Origin: an uncultured bacterium
Lineage (GTDB): Bacteria > Actinomycetota > Coriobacteriia > Coriobacteriales > Coriobacteriaceae
Assembly (NCBI GenBank): GCA_905214465.1
Contig: CAJMMD010000007.1
Location: 1 to 64,000 of the forward strand
Length of the DNA: 64,000 nucleotides
Direction of reading: 5' to 3'
Shown: in pieces, positions 51,874 to 59,560 of the stretch
Layout: each line of letters begins with the position of its first letter
Position numbering within the stretch: position 1 is the stretch's first letter
Made by a program: the position numbers and the translations under genes
Notes under the pieces: generated by a model
The model's database searches: none
What the model saw: only the letters and a program-made list of their open reading frames with translations
Told to the model about the DNA's origin: nothing

Positions 51874-52213
51874 AATAGCTACCATTTGGAAGAAAGGGAC
51901 ATCCACAAGGTATAGCTATTTGCTTGTTTGTTTATAGGCGCCCAATTATCGAAGGCAGAGGCCATATGGACGCGACCATGGGCTGAATCGTGACATGCGA
52001 CCCAGATCCACATGAGTGAGACAATCAATCAATATTGTCGCAGATTGGACTGAGGGCAACGAAAGGGCACCGGGATCTATGTCGACCTTGGTGCCCAAGT
52101 GAAAGACCAGCAGAGTTGCCTCGCAATATTCGGCGGTGCTAAAGCGGGCAAATATTAAACCGGGCTCATTGGTGAGCTGTGTGAGCTGGCTTCTTAGTGA
52201 CATCACGGATTGT
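51874..52213. other. Gene-poor gap between the surface protein and minus-strand genes
   Basis: 340 bases. A minus-strand open frame (51946-52269, 107 codons) crosses into the next gene in another frame, has no recognisable domain and no clear ribosome site, so I do not call it. No strong hairpin is apparent. Confidence 0.4.
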
Positions 52214-53368
52214 CTATAAGCAAAAGTCTGGTGTTTCGGAAATGTTATACCGTTCACCAAAACTGTCAATTTCCCTTTTCAACATAGCTGGCTCAATCTC
52301 TGCAAGCAGCCGCATAACGTCATAGATTCTTACGATGCCTCGTATCTTCTTACTCCTCATCCGCACGAGTTCGTAAATCAGTTGAACAGAAATAGTTGTT
52401 GTATACGTTTCGCCGCTTCTATCAAGATTTAATGCTCTTGCAGCATCATTTATCGCAGTGCAAAATAGGAGCTCAGGGGAAATCCCTTCAGCGGGGTTTT
52501 CGATTTTGATATTTACCTTATCTGCGCAAAGTTCAATTTCTGTTTCTCCGACTCTGCTTTGTTTGAGAAAGGGTTCCGTTTTACCTAGACCTAAATATTC
52601 CGTTCTTTTAAGACGCTGCCTGCGGCAGCTCTCCTTAAACATATTGTTACGACAATCTATGATGGCGGCATTCGCAATCTGGTCAGTCAGGCATGGGTAA
52701 AAACCTATTAGGATCCAATCGACCTCGCAAGATGCCTTGAAAAGGAGATCGTAAATTTCCGCATAAAGTGGGCATTGTCCACTGTCGAGGCGGGCAACTC
52801 TTGTTCCATCGTGAATGAATAATCCCTGAAAATCTGAATGAATTTCAATTAAATAGCCCAATTCAATGCGTCCACCATCACCGCTAAGTTCAGTAAGGTG
52901 ATTGCGGTATTTAGGTAATTTGCGAGCATGACCTGTTTTTCCACCAAACAATCGAGCATCAAGAGAGCGCGTCAAATCATCGCAACATGCACGGCTTTGA
53001 TGATATTTGGCCACTGAGACATAGTTTGCGACTAAACTCGCCATTTCCTCCGACGATACGTCGTCGGCTTTTAGCCTTGGCACCAGCTTTTCATAGTCAG
53101 CTTTCATTACCGATGTGAGCTCAGCAGATTTTGATTGAGCGTTTCGACCATGTTTGATGTTATGGTCGATTCTAAAATGCTCCAAACCAACAATGGATCC
53201 ATTTTCGCGGGTAATAACAATATCAGGGCACTCGCTGCCTGCGTTAATAGATCCACTCACCTTCAAGGCAGCTTTCTTCTTGTAACCACCCGAGGCCATT
53301 GATAGATTAAGAACATCATTGAACACTTGCTCTTCGTGCGCGTTCTGGTCGCTTTTGTTCTTGCTCAT
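52214..53368 (-). CDS. Unknown protein, possible PD-(D/E)XK-like nuclease
   Basis: 384 aa, not recognised with certainty. Near residues 45-70 it reads ECPDIVITRENGSIVGLEHFRID: a Pro-Asp followed about 15 residues later by Glu in a beta-strand-like stretch, a weak PD..E arrangement seen in restriction-like nucleases. The later part contains a helical, Cys-containing segment (QSRACCDDLTRS) and IYDLLFKASCEVDWILIGFYPCL. GC content is clearly below that of core genes. It is followed on the same strand, reading direction considered, after the DUF2971-like gene (gap 68 bases), so both may form an operon. Defence-related is possible but unproven. Confidence 0.45.
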   Translation of the reverse strand: MSKNKSDQNAHEEQVFNDVLNLSMASGGYKKKAALKVSGSINAGSECPDIVITRENGSIVGLEHFRIDHNIKHGRNAQSKSAELTSVMKADYEKLVPRLKADDVSSEEMASLVANYVSVAKYHQSRACCDDLTRSLDARLFGGKTGHARKLPKYRNHLTELSGDGGRIELGYLIEIHSDFQGLFIHDGTRVARLDSGQCPLYAEIYDLLFKASCEVDWILIGFYPCLTDQIANAAIIDCRNNMFKESCRRQRLKRTEYLGLGKTEPFLKQSRVGETEIELCADKVNIKIENPAEGISPELLFCTAINDAARALNLDRSGETYTTTISVQLIYELVRMRSKKIRGIVRIYDVMRLLAEIEPAMLKREIDSFGERYNISETPDFCL

Positions 53369-53436
53369 GCTGGATCCTCCGCCCTTATAAGTTATACATA
53401 ATTCAACTCGCGCCTTTTAACGTTGTCGATAGACGC

Positions 53437-54105
53437 TCACTGAAAGGTAAGCAATTCAGCAATGTCATCAAGGGAGCCAAGTCTCAAACCCTGATAGGGA
53501 ATGTAACCGTTGAACACGTTGTGCGTTACACCATCCCTGTCCTCCTGTTTAAAGTCGATATCGCAGTCGTGGCCAGTGACGATTCGAAACTCATGTTGAT
53601 ATTCATATGCACGATTCTTGTGGAAAGTAACTTCACTGGCTGCCTGCTTAAAGTTGGATAACGCCACCTTGGGCTCAAATATGTCTCCGTCATAAGAAAC
53701 CAGTCCAAAATTGATACCTTCAGGTTCCGCTTCCTGAAATCGAAGCAAAAACTCGACAGGATCCTTAATCAAAACTGCAGCGCCTCTATTTGAAAATTCG
53801 TCTCTAATGCGCCGCCCATCCTTACTCTGTAGGAAGAATTGATAATTCGAATCTTCAAGTGCCGTCATGCAGTAAATTGCACGACTTGAACCAACAGACA
53901 TAAAACTTGTAAGGAGACCCTCGTAGGCATCAGACCTTCCATCTCCCGCCTCTTTTGATCTAAATTCATCAACCGCCTGCAGGTAGGGGATTCCCTGGAT
54001 AAGTTGTTCCGCATAAACTCTCTGCGTAACAAATTTGATTAATGACCCGACATGCCACTGCTCAAGTGCGCCGCCAATTTCCGATTTAGAGATTCGCCGA
54101 ACCAT
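53437..54105 (-). CDS. DUF2971-like protein of unknown function
   Basis: 222 aa. The pattern RAIYCMTALEDSNYQFFLQSKDGRRIRDEF..AAVLIK, then INFGLVSYDG, and finally VTFHKNRAYEYQHEFRIVTG follows the order of blocks in DUF2971-type proteins (short Cys/Phe strand, FG-V-Y, and K..Y.YE.E.R near the end). Such proteins are scattered in accessory islands and have no assigned activity. It precedes the 384-aa gene on the minus strand and probably shares its transcript. Low GC relative to the core genome. Confidence 0.5.
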   Translation of the reverse strand: MVRRISKSEIGGALEQWHVGSLIKFVTQRVYAEQLIQGIPYLQAVDEFRSKEAGDGRSDAYEGLLTSFMSVGSSRAIYCMTALEDSNYQFFLQSKDGRRIRDEFSNRGAAVLIKDPVEFLLRFQEAEPEGINFGLVSYDGDIFEPKVALSNFKQAASEVTFHKNRAYEYQHEFRIVTGHDCDIDFKQEDRDGVTHNVFNGYIPYQGLRLGSLDDIAELLTFQ

Positions 54106-54401
54106 ACAATCATCTCCTTGCTGCTATTCTTCGCATCTTATCAAGAACTAATCCAGTGAGCTTAAACGATGGTGTATATCTATCAACGTTCTCCTCATGC
54201 ATTGTCAGATGACGCCGATTCGTCGACGAAAGATGGCTTGATTTAACCAGTCCTATAGGCTCACCAATATTCCGTTAGACTCGCACAAGCTCATAATGAA
54301 ATGGCTCCGATCAAAGCAAACGCCCTATGCGTAAAAATGCTCAATAATTGGATCGCGTGATTACTGGATTTTGTATAAGAATTCTATTGGAGAGAAGCAC
54401 G

Positions 54402-55250
54402 ATGCCTGAATTTATATGCTCGGTATTTTCTTTAGCTGCGACAATTGTTATCGCCTTTATACAAATATATCAGAGCAAGCGCATGGAAGTATTCGAACGT
54501 CGTCAGGACGAGAGGGATGAGCGTAGGCACGCCGAAGGGAATAAGGCACGAGCGATTGAGTTCATCTCGAACCATTACGCCGACAGAGGCCTAATTCCGC
54601 TTTGCGCCGTTGCCGCCATGCACAATGATCTTTTCCATTATTCACGTAAGATGTATTGGGAATTCTGCTGCCTAGTGCCGGAGGTACAGAATCTAATTCT
54701 TAAATACTGCAATCTTGACTTGCGGGTCAGGGGAGAGGATGACCTGTTCGTCCGTTGCATCACCGCAGTCGAAGCCGCCCTCCGTGACCGCTTCCCAGAA
54801 GATGAATCTGTTCTTTATGATGATGGGAAATACGTGCTTCGCAGCCTCGAAAGGTATGCGGGGGAGAGGCTGCCAGAACCTCGGGTTGACCTTCTTTCTG
54901 AGTGCCTGGACTCTTCCTTTCTGCCCCCTGATAGCTGTTCCCCGGGGTACGATTACCTTATCCGTAAGGTCCTTTCCGAGGCCTTCGAATCCAGGGTCGC
55001 TTCCTTCGCCCCCATTTCCTATCTGAAAAATGAATATCAATTCGAATCGAGCTCCGAGATTGAGGCCTGCCGATTCGCGTTAACCGTTGCATTCTACGCG
55101 GCGACCTACGGCTCTGGTGACGAGGCCAACGATAAGGACTACGGGTGCCCCGGCGGTTTCGATGGCGAGAGAATCGAGACCATGGAAGACCTATTTCTTC
55201 TTGCCGTCTTTCAGATGTATACCAGGTTTCTACTTCCGGACGAGGAATAG
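54402..55250 (+). CDS. Membrane-anchored protein of unknown function
   Basis: 282 aa, start at 54402 with a ggagag box seven bases before. One N-terminal helix (FICSVFSLAATIVIAFIQIYQ, about 4-24) is followed by a charged coiled-coil-like segment (SKRMEVFERRQDERDERRHAEG, reading on into a cytosolic domain of about 220 residues with many Tyr/Leu/Asp). I recognise no enzyme motif. The TM plus coiled-coil plus cytosolic domain layout resembles a group of single-pass proteins found in island contexts. It is transcribed away from the 384/222-aa pair and towards the DCD-fold gene. Confidence 0.6.
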   Translation: MPEFICSVFSLAATIVIAFIQIYQSKRMEVFERRQDERDERRHAEGNKARAIEFISNHYADRGLIPLCAVAAMHNDLFHYSRKMYWEFCCLVPEVQNLILKYCNLDLRVRGEDDLFVRCITAVEAALRDRFPEDESVLYDDGKYVLRSLERYAGERLPEPRVDLLSECLDSSFLPPDSCSPGYDYLIRKVLSEAFESRVASFAPISYLKNEYQFESSSEIEACRFALTVAFYAATYGSGDEANDKDYGCPGGFDGERIETMEDLFLLAVFQMYTRFLLPDEE

Positions 55251-55374
55251 GAATCGCAACCACGTGTCCGAGCCTTAAATATGTGTTCAAACTTCTTCCC
55301 CTATGTCCCCTTTGGGGACAGCCGCCAGCGCAATACCTCAGTGCTATACTCGTTGTCCTAAGGAAGTGATTCAT

Positions 55375-56160
55375 ATGTACTTGAGCGATACTAAGATTCA
55401 GGAGCTCATCGACAGCAAGGTGCTGCTCAATGCCGATGCTTCGAACATCGGACAGGTTACGTATGACTTGCGCACTGACGGGTTCTACGTTAACGAAAGC
55501 AAGCAATCCGAGGTCGAACTTGGCCCTGGAGACTCGACTTTTGTCTCTTGCGTTGAATGTATCGCGCTGCCCAACGATTTGACCGCTAGCGTTCTTTTAC
55601 GCAATTCGCGCATTCGCCAGGGGCTTTCTTTGGATGCGCCGCTATATTTCCCCGGTCATGGAACACGGCTGTTCTACCGTGTTACAAACGTAAGCGGCAA
55701 CACGATTGCCCTTGATAAATCTAAGGGTATCGCGCAAGTCGCATTCCAGCGCGTCGAAGGCACGGTTGCTCATCCTTACCATGGAGCCTTTTCCGATGAG
55801 CTCAATTTTAATGGGCTTGCCGACTATTCCGACGTCTATGCCGGAGAGCTCAAAAAGGTCGAGGATAAAAAGAACGAAGTCGCCAACGTCGAGTCTCGTA
55901 TCTATGGCAACGTTCTGGCTCTCTTCGCCATTTTTGCCGCGATCTTCACGCTTGTGAACGTTAATGCCGGAGGGGTTTCTTCCGATATAACGACCGTCCG
56001 TTTCGTTGCGCTTGATCTGCTGATTATCGGCGGATTCCTGGTCCTTGCGTCCGCAATTGAGGCTTTTCTTGTTAAGGATAAAGAAGATAAGGCGTGGCTT
56101 CCGCTCGTGATAGGCATCATATGCATCGCAGCGGCGGTTTTCCTTGCTTTTCGTAAATAG
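55375..56160 (+). CDS. dCTP-deaminase/dUTPase-fold protein with three TM helices
   Basis: 261 aa. Residues 1-140 align with dCTP deaminase (Dcd): MYLSDTKIQELI, QVTYDLRTDGFYV, PGDSTFVSCVECIALPNDL, LLRNSRIRQGL (the RSS-type triphosphate loop), and AHPYHG. The position of the catalytic Glu in Dcd (VLEFYN) is Arg102 here (LFYRVTN), so deamination is unlikely while the nucleotide loop is mostly kept. A short coiled-coil-like linker (155-176) leads to three helices (about 178-196, 211-233, 241-258), the first reading YGNVLALFAIFAAIFTLVNV, much like membrane effector helices of conflict systems. A nucleotide-sensing membrane protein is a reasonable guess. Confidence 0.72.
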   Translation: MYLSDTKIQELIDSKVLLNADASNIGQVTYDLRTDGFYVNESKQSEVELGPGDSTFVSCVECIALPNDLTASVLLRNSRIRQGLSLDAPLYFPGHGTRLFYRVTNVSGNTIALDKSKGIAQVAFQRVEGTVAHPYHGAFSDELNFNGLADYSDVYAGELKKVEDKKNEVANVESRIYGNVLALFAIFAAIFTLVNVNAGGVSSDITTVRFVALDLLIIGGFLVLASAIEAFLVKDKEDKAWLPLVIGIICIAAAVFLAFRK

Positions 56161-56496
56161 TCAAGTGATCTAAAGGTAAGCAATATGGCTTCCGAGACGG
56201 GGTGCCCCGGCCAATGCCGGGGCACCCCTATCTGTTGAGCGGTCTTTTGTTTTTAAATTACATGGCAGCCATAGCAGCCCCAACACATCCTCTATTTAAA
56301 AAACGCATGTCGCAAAAGCGTAAAACCGGGGTCTGGTCGACGGGCCTTGGTTTTACTCCGCACTTCGCTTGGATCCGCGACCTCGTTTTCGAAAGCCACT
56401 CCCGCGACAAGCTCGTCAAAAAGCAAGGTCGCAATTGCTTTGTGGCGAGCCGGCGACCTGTCGCGCGTATAGAATCTAAGGATCCGCACTCCAGTT
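56161..56496. other. Gap with terminator-like hairpin before the DUF3825 remnant
   Basis: 336 bases. A perfect 12-bp stem ggggtgccccgg (56199-56210) / ccggggcacccc (56217-56228) lies 38 bases after the DCD-fold gene and probably ends its transcript, though no T-run follows. The remaining 250 bases have open frames on both strands but none with a family signature. Confidence 0.5.
56199..56228 (+). terminator. Hairpin after the DCD-fold gene
   Basis: 12-bp perfect GC-rich stem with loop ccaatg. Confidence 0.65.
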
Positions 56497-57305
56497 ATGA
56501 AATGGATTGGACACCACACGGAGATCCCCAGCACCCTGTGCAGCAATGTGTACGACTTCGCGTTTTGCCCCGAGCCCTGCTACGACCGCCTGGTCGACCT
56601 CGCCGACCCCGAGGACTGGGGCCCGGCAACCGCATCCTCAAAAACTACCTGTCGTTTTCGTTTAGCCGCGCGGTGTTCCTGACCGAGCGCGACGTGGACC
56701 AGACCGCCCCGTCCAACTTGCCGCTGGTGTTCGACGACGTCCGCTGCCTATTCAACACCGGCCTGCACACGCGCCGCTACGAGACCACCTACGGCCTGTT
56801 TGAGCCCAACACCAAGCCCGACGCGCACCAGCACTGGTTTTTGAAGGGCTCCTTTAAGGAAAGCGACCCCATGCTAGTCTCGTTTGAGTACCTGCCGTGC
56901 CGCGTACGCTTTGCCGAGGACCCTTCCGAGCTGGTCTTTGACCACCGCCTTCCCATCCGCTCCAACATCGATCACATTCTGGGCGACGAGGAGAACCTGA
57001 CGCGCATTCCTGCCAGCCTGATGGGGGAGGGTAGCTCGCTGCTGCTGCGCCGCGCCTTTGAGGGTGCCGTCGTCGAGGCCGCCCGCCGCGCCGCCGCCAA
57101 CTACACACTCGCCGTGCCGCAGTTCTACGGCGGCCGGATCCAGCTGCTCTTGCCGCTGTGCCTAACCGGCGACAAGCCCGAGCTGGCGCTGACCATCCAG
57201 CGCGAGGACGGTTTCTACGCCGCACGCACCTGCCTCACGCTCGACATGGCCTACAACAACGCGCGACTTATCTGCCGTCCCGAGACCTCGTGGATTAAAC
57301 GATAA
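56497..57305 (+). pseudogene. DUF3825-family gene with a frameshift
   Basis: The first part (from ATG 56497) reads STLCSNVYDFAFCPEPCYDRL, VDLADPEDWGP, the usual N-terminal signature of DUF3825 proteins. Near 56620 the frame must change by one base to continue as GNRILKNYLSFSFSRAVFL, FNTGLHTRRYETTYGLFEPN, HWFLKGSFKESDP, LPIRSNIDHILGDEENLTRIP. Both halves match the family in order, so one base has probably been lost in the run of G/C at about 56618-56625. DUF3825 is associated with OST-HTH/LOTUS proteins and RNA-related roles. It could be a sequencing error, a pseudogene or a programmed shift; no slippery heptamer is evident. Confidence 0.72.
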
Positions 57306-57393
57306 AGGGTGGTTTAGCTGCGGTTTTTCAGATTGCTTTGATTGTTTTGGCTTGGCTAGCACCCACGAATTTAAAATCGAGGGCAAAAAGTTC

Positions 57394-57423
57394 TTGGTAA
57401 ACCACGCGCGGCTATGTTAGTAT
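57394..57423 (+). promoter_or_regulatory. Likely tRNA-Val promoter
   Basis: TTGGTA (57394-57399), 18-base spacer, TAGTAT (57418-57423), 20 bases before the mature tRNA. Weaker match than the tRNA-Ala promoters. Confidence 0.5.
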
Positions 57424-57443
57424 CTCTTTTGCCGAAAGGCGAC

Positions 57444-57518
57444 GGGCGATTGGCTCAGGGGTAGAGCATATCCTTCACACGGATGGGGTCACAAGTTCGA
57501 ATCTTGTATCGCCCACCA
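57444..57518 (+). tRNA. tRNA-Val (CAC)
   Basis: 75-base cloverleaf: acceptor gggcgat with atcgccc, D-arm with gctcaggggtagagc, anticodon stem tatcc/ggatg with loop ttCACac, T-arm acaagttcgaatcttgt, encoded CCA end (57516-57518). Anticodon CAC reads valine GTG. Confidence 0.9.
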
Positions 57519-57887
57519 TCAAAAGCGCAGGTCAGAGGTGTTAAGTCTCTGGCCTTTTTTCATATGATGCCAAATCGAACCGAATTTACCTAAAGCGTTG
57601 TATGTTATGCAGTTCACTTTAGTTGTCGTCATCGCACGTTTTGAAAAGTGCATCTGCGTTCATTCATTGAATTCTCTGCGCAATCTATGCGCAATTGTGG
57701 AGACAGAGACCACTGGCTCACAGCTCGTACCAGCACGTTCATGTCTATGGCGGATTTTCAATAGATTGCGTCAAGCTTTTGGTCAGTGTTTGGTCAGCTA
57801 CCCGTACTTACCCGCATGATGCGCCAGTAGATAATCGACCTTGCCCGCAATCCGCACGGCCTACGGCCGATACCAGGGGAGGCGCAA
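57519..57887. other. Gap after tRNA-Val
   Basis: 369 bases beginning with the tRNA terminator (57530-57560). The rest is AT-richer and shows no gene. A 74-codon frame (57598-57819) ending in SYPYLPA, and the ttggtcagtgtttggtcagc motif at about 57778, might be the decayed end of an integrase, which would fit integration at tRNA-Val, but I see no duplicated att sequence. Confidence 0.4.
57530..57560 (+). terminator. tRNA-Val terminator
   Basis: Stem ggtcagag (57530-57537) with ctctggcc (57547-57554), one G-U pair, followed by six T. Confidence 0.88.
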
Positions 57888-59045
57888 ATGGACGATATCG
57901 TCTGCGCAAACACTGCATTCCGCTATTGGCGCTGCCCACCGCAGGTGCGCAATCTCTACCCGCGCCTGCCCAACTCCGAAGACGGCTGGCGAGCTCTATC
58001 CCAAGCCCCTTTTGTAACCGAAGTCCTCAAGACCCCAATTATCGCTGTTACTTCGCCAGGTTGTTGTAATCACCACTCGGGATTGCGCTCTACTATTCGC
58101 TGGGAAGGGGCATCGGATGCCGGCACAACAATCGACACTAATTTAGGCTTTTGTGTCACCAATCCGCTTAACACGTTATTTACTATGACACGCTTTGTAT
58201 CCCAAATAGATCTCGTACTGGCTATGTACGAACTTTGCGGTTGGTTTTCTGTTTTCGAGCCGGCTCCCGCTGCCGAAATACAGTTAAAAATGGCGGTAGA
58301 GGAGAATCGCAATTCCAGCACGCAGGATCTGTTCGAACTTGGAGAAGGCGAAGACGAGGTTCCTTGGAAACGAGTTTATGCCCGCGCAACCGTTAAGGAC
58401 CCAGATAATGATAGCCAAACGAGCAAGCGTGAAGATGGAAGAGAGGTTACGAAACTCAAAGGTACTTCTCTCTGGATGAGAAATCCGCTCATCGAGCTGA
58501 GCGACCTGCATCGTTTCGCCGACAAGGTCAAAAGTCAAATGTGGGGAAAGCAGTTTTATGATGCCGCTCAGCAGGTTATCAGCATTGCTGCGTCTCCGCT
58601 CGAGGTTGCAGGAATCTTGCTTCTAAACCGTCCGCGGCGTCTTGGCGGCGCTGGCTTCACGAACGTTTATGCCAACGACTTAACTCCTCTTTCCATATCG
58701 GCGCAAAGCATCGCAGGTCAAAAGGTCTGCTACGGCGATATCGTGATCGTAAATCCGATTCTTATGAAAGGGGCAATTATCGAAATCCAAGGTGAAGTCA
58801 TTCATGGTTCAGGTGCAATACTTGACCACGATGCGGAACGCATGACTGCGTTGCAGAGCATGGGATTCGATGTATTCCTGGTGACTCACGATATGCTCAA
58901 CGATTCAAAGCAGCTAGACACCATAGTCAGAAGTGTCTGCGACCGTTTAGGGATTCGCTATAAAGTCAAAACTGAGGCAATGAAGTGCGCCGAGACGAGA
59001 CTGCGAGCAAATGTTTTGTGCAACTGGTTGGAAATCGGAAATTAG
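57888..59045 (+). CDS. DUF559/Vsr-like nuclease-fold protein
   Basis: 385 aa. The C-terminal part carries ILLLNRPRRLGGAGF, KVCYGDIVIVNPILMKGAIIEIQGEVIHG, then DHDAERMTALQSMGFDVFLVTHDML. The order Asp, then hydrophobic-Glu-x-Gln, then Asp-x2-Arg-x3-Leu resembles DUF559/Vsr-type PD-(D/E)XK endonucleases, in which the second acid usually reads E-x-D/Q. The N-terminal half (for example VLAMYELCGWFSVFEP) resembles the AbiEi-like or substrate-recognition part of proteins common as variable paralogues in Coriobacteriia. Position next to a tRNA in an island suits a mobile or defence gene. Low GC with an unusual ending (NWLEIGN). Confidence 0.55.
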   Translation: MDDIVCANTAFRYWRCPPQVRNLYPRLPNSEDGWRALSQAPFVTEVLKTPIIAVTSPGCCNHHSGLRSTIRWEGASDAGTTIDTNLGFCVTNPLNTLFTMTRFVSQIDLVLAMYELCGWFSVFEPAPAAEIQLKMAVEENRNSSTQDLFELGEGEDEVPWKRVYARATVKDPDNDSQTSKREDGREVTKLKGTSLWMRNPLIELSDLHRFADKVKSQMWGKQFYDAAQQVISIAASPLEVAGILLLNRPRRLGGAGFTNVYANDLTPLSISAQSIAGQKVCYGDIVIVNPILMKGAIIEIQGEVIHGSGAILDHDAERMTALQSMGFDVFLVTHDMLNDSKQLDTIVRSVCDRLGIRYKVKTEAMKCAETRLRANVLCNWLEIGN

Positions 59046-59412
59046 CCGGCGATAAGGAACTAGAAAGATCTAATTTGCCTGCTAATGAATTGGTGTAATT
59101 TCAAAACTATGTCGGATTACGGGGCTGGACCCGGACCGGCCGTCCATGCCCTGCATTTCACGGAATGCGCAAGCCTTCTACCTGCGGTTTTGTTTCCACT
59201 AATTCCGGCATGCTCAGTGGTCCCCGGTCTAGCCCCGTAAACCGGCATGGTTTTGAGATCGCCGGGTCGGCGGGAGCGCGGTTGGCCCCGATAATGGGCC
59301 CGGCGCCGGCGGGACGGCCGTTGGGCGGATGGCGGAACGCGCCGCGACTGCGAAATTTTCCAAAATTGTCCTTGCATCGTGGTCCGAGTTCCCGTATAGT
59401 ACTTTTTCGCAC
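59046..59412. other. Gap with inverted repeat and tRNA-Ala promoter
   Basis: 367 bases. Arms ttacggggctggacc (59117-59131) and ggtctagccccgtaa (59226-59240) pair over 15 bases with one G-U, enclosing a 94-base spacer. Then comes a very GC-rich patch (59262-59345) and the tRNA promoter. No gene seen. Confidence 0.6.
59372..59400 (+). promoter_or_regulatory. tRNA-Ala promoter, second copy
   Basis: TTGCAT (59372-59377), 17-base spacer, TATAGT (59395-59400), identical in boxes and spacing to the promoter at 34251. Confidence 0.85.
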
Positions 59413-59485
59413 GGGGGCGTAGCTCAGCTGGGAGAGCGCTTGACTGGCAGTCAAGAGGTCAGGGGTTCGATCCCCCTCGTCTCCA
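59413..59485 (+). tRNA. tRNA-Ala (GGC), second copy
   Basis: 73 bases identical to the tRNA at 34293 from acceptor stem to discriminator A. The following bases are ccc, so the last A of CCA is not encoded here and must be added by the CCA-adding enzyme, unlike the first copy. Confidence 0.93.
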
Positions 59486-59500
59486 CCCGAGCATTGAATG

Positions 59501-59530
59501 AGGCTCCAACGCAAGTTGGGGCCTTTTTTC
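59501..59530 (+). terminator. Terminator after second tRNA-Ala
   Basis: Stem aggctccaac (59501-59510) with gttggggcct (59515-59524), loop gcaa, followed by six T. Confidence 0.9.
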
Positions 59531-59560
59531 ATATAGGCACACAAGGTCAAAGGCGGCAGC

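Noticed and set aside
51946..52269. 107-codon minus-strand frame
   Set aside because: Overlaps the 384-aa gene in another frame, no ribosome site, no recognisable domain; too weak to call.
56292..56546. 84-codon minus-strand frame upstream of the DUF3825 gene
   Set aside because: Looks gene-like in composition but I recognise no domain and it overlaps the DUF3825 start; could be a spurious conserved translation.
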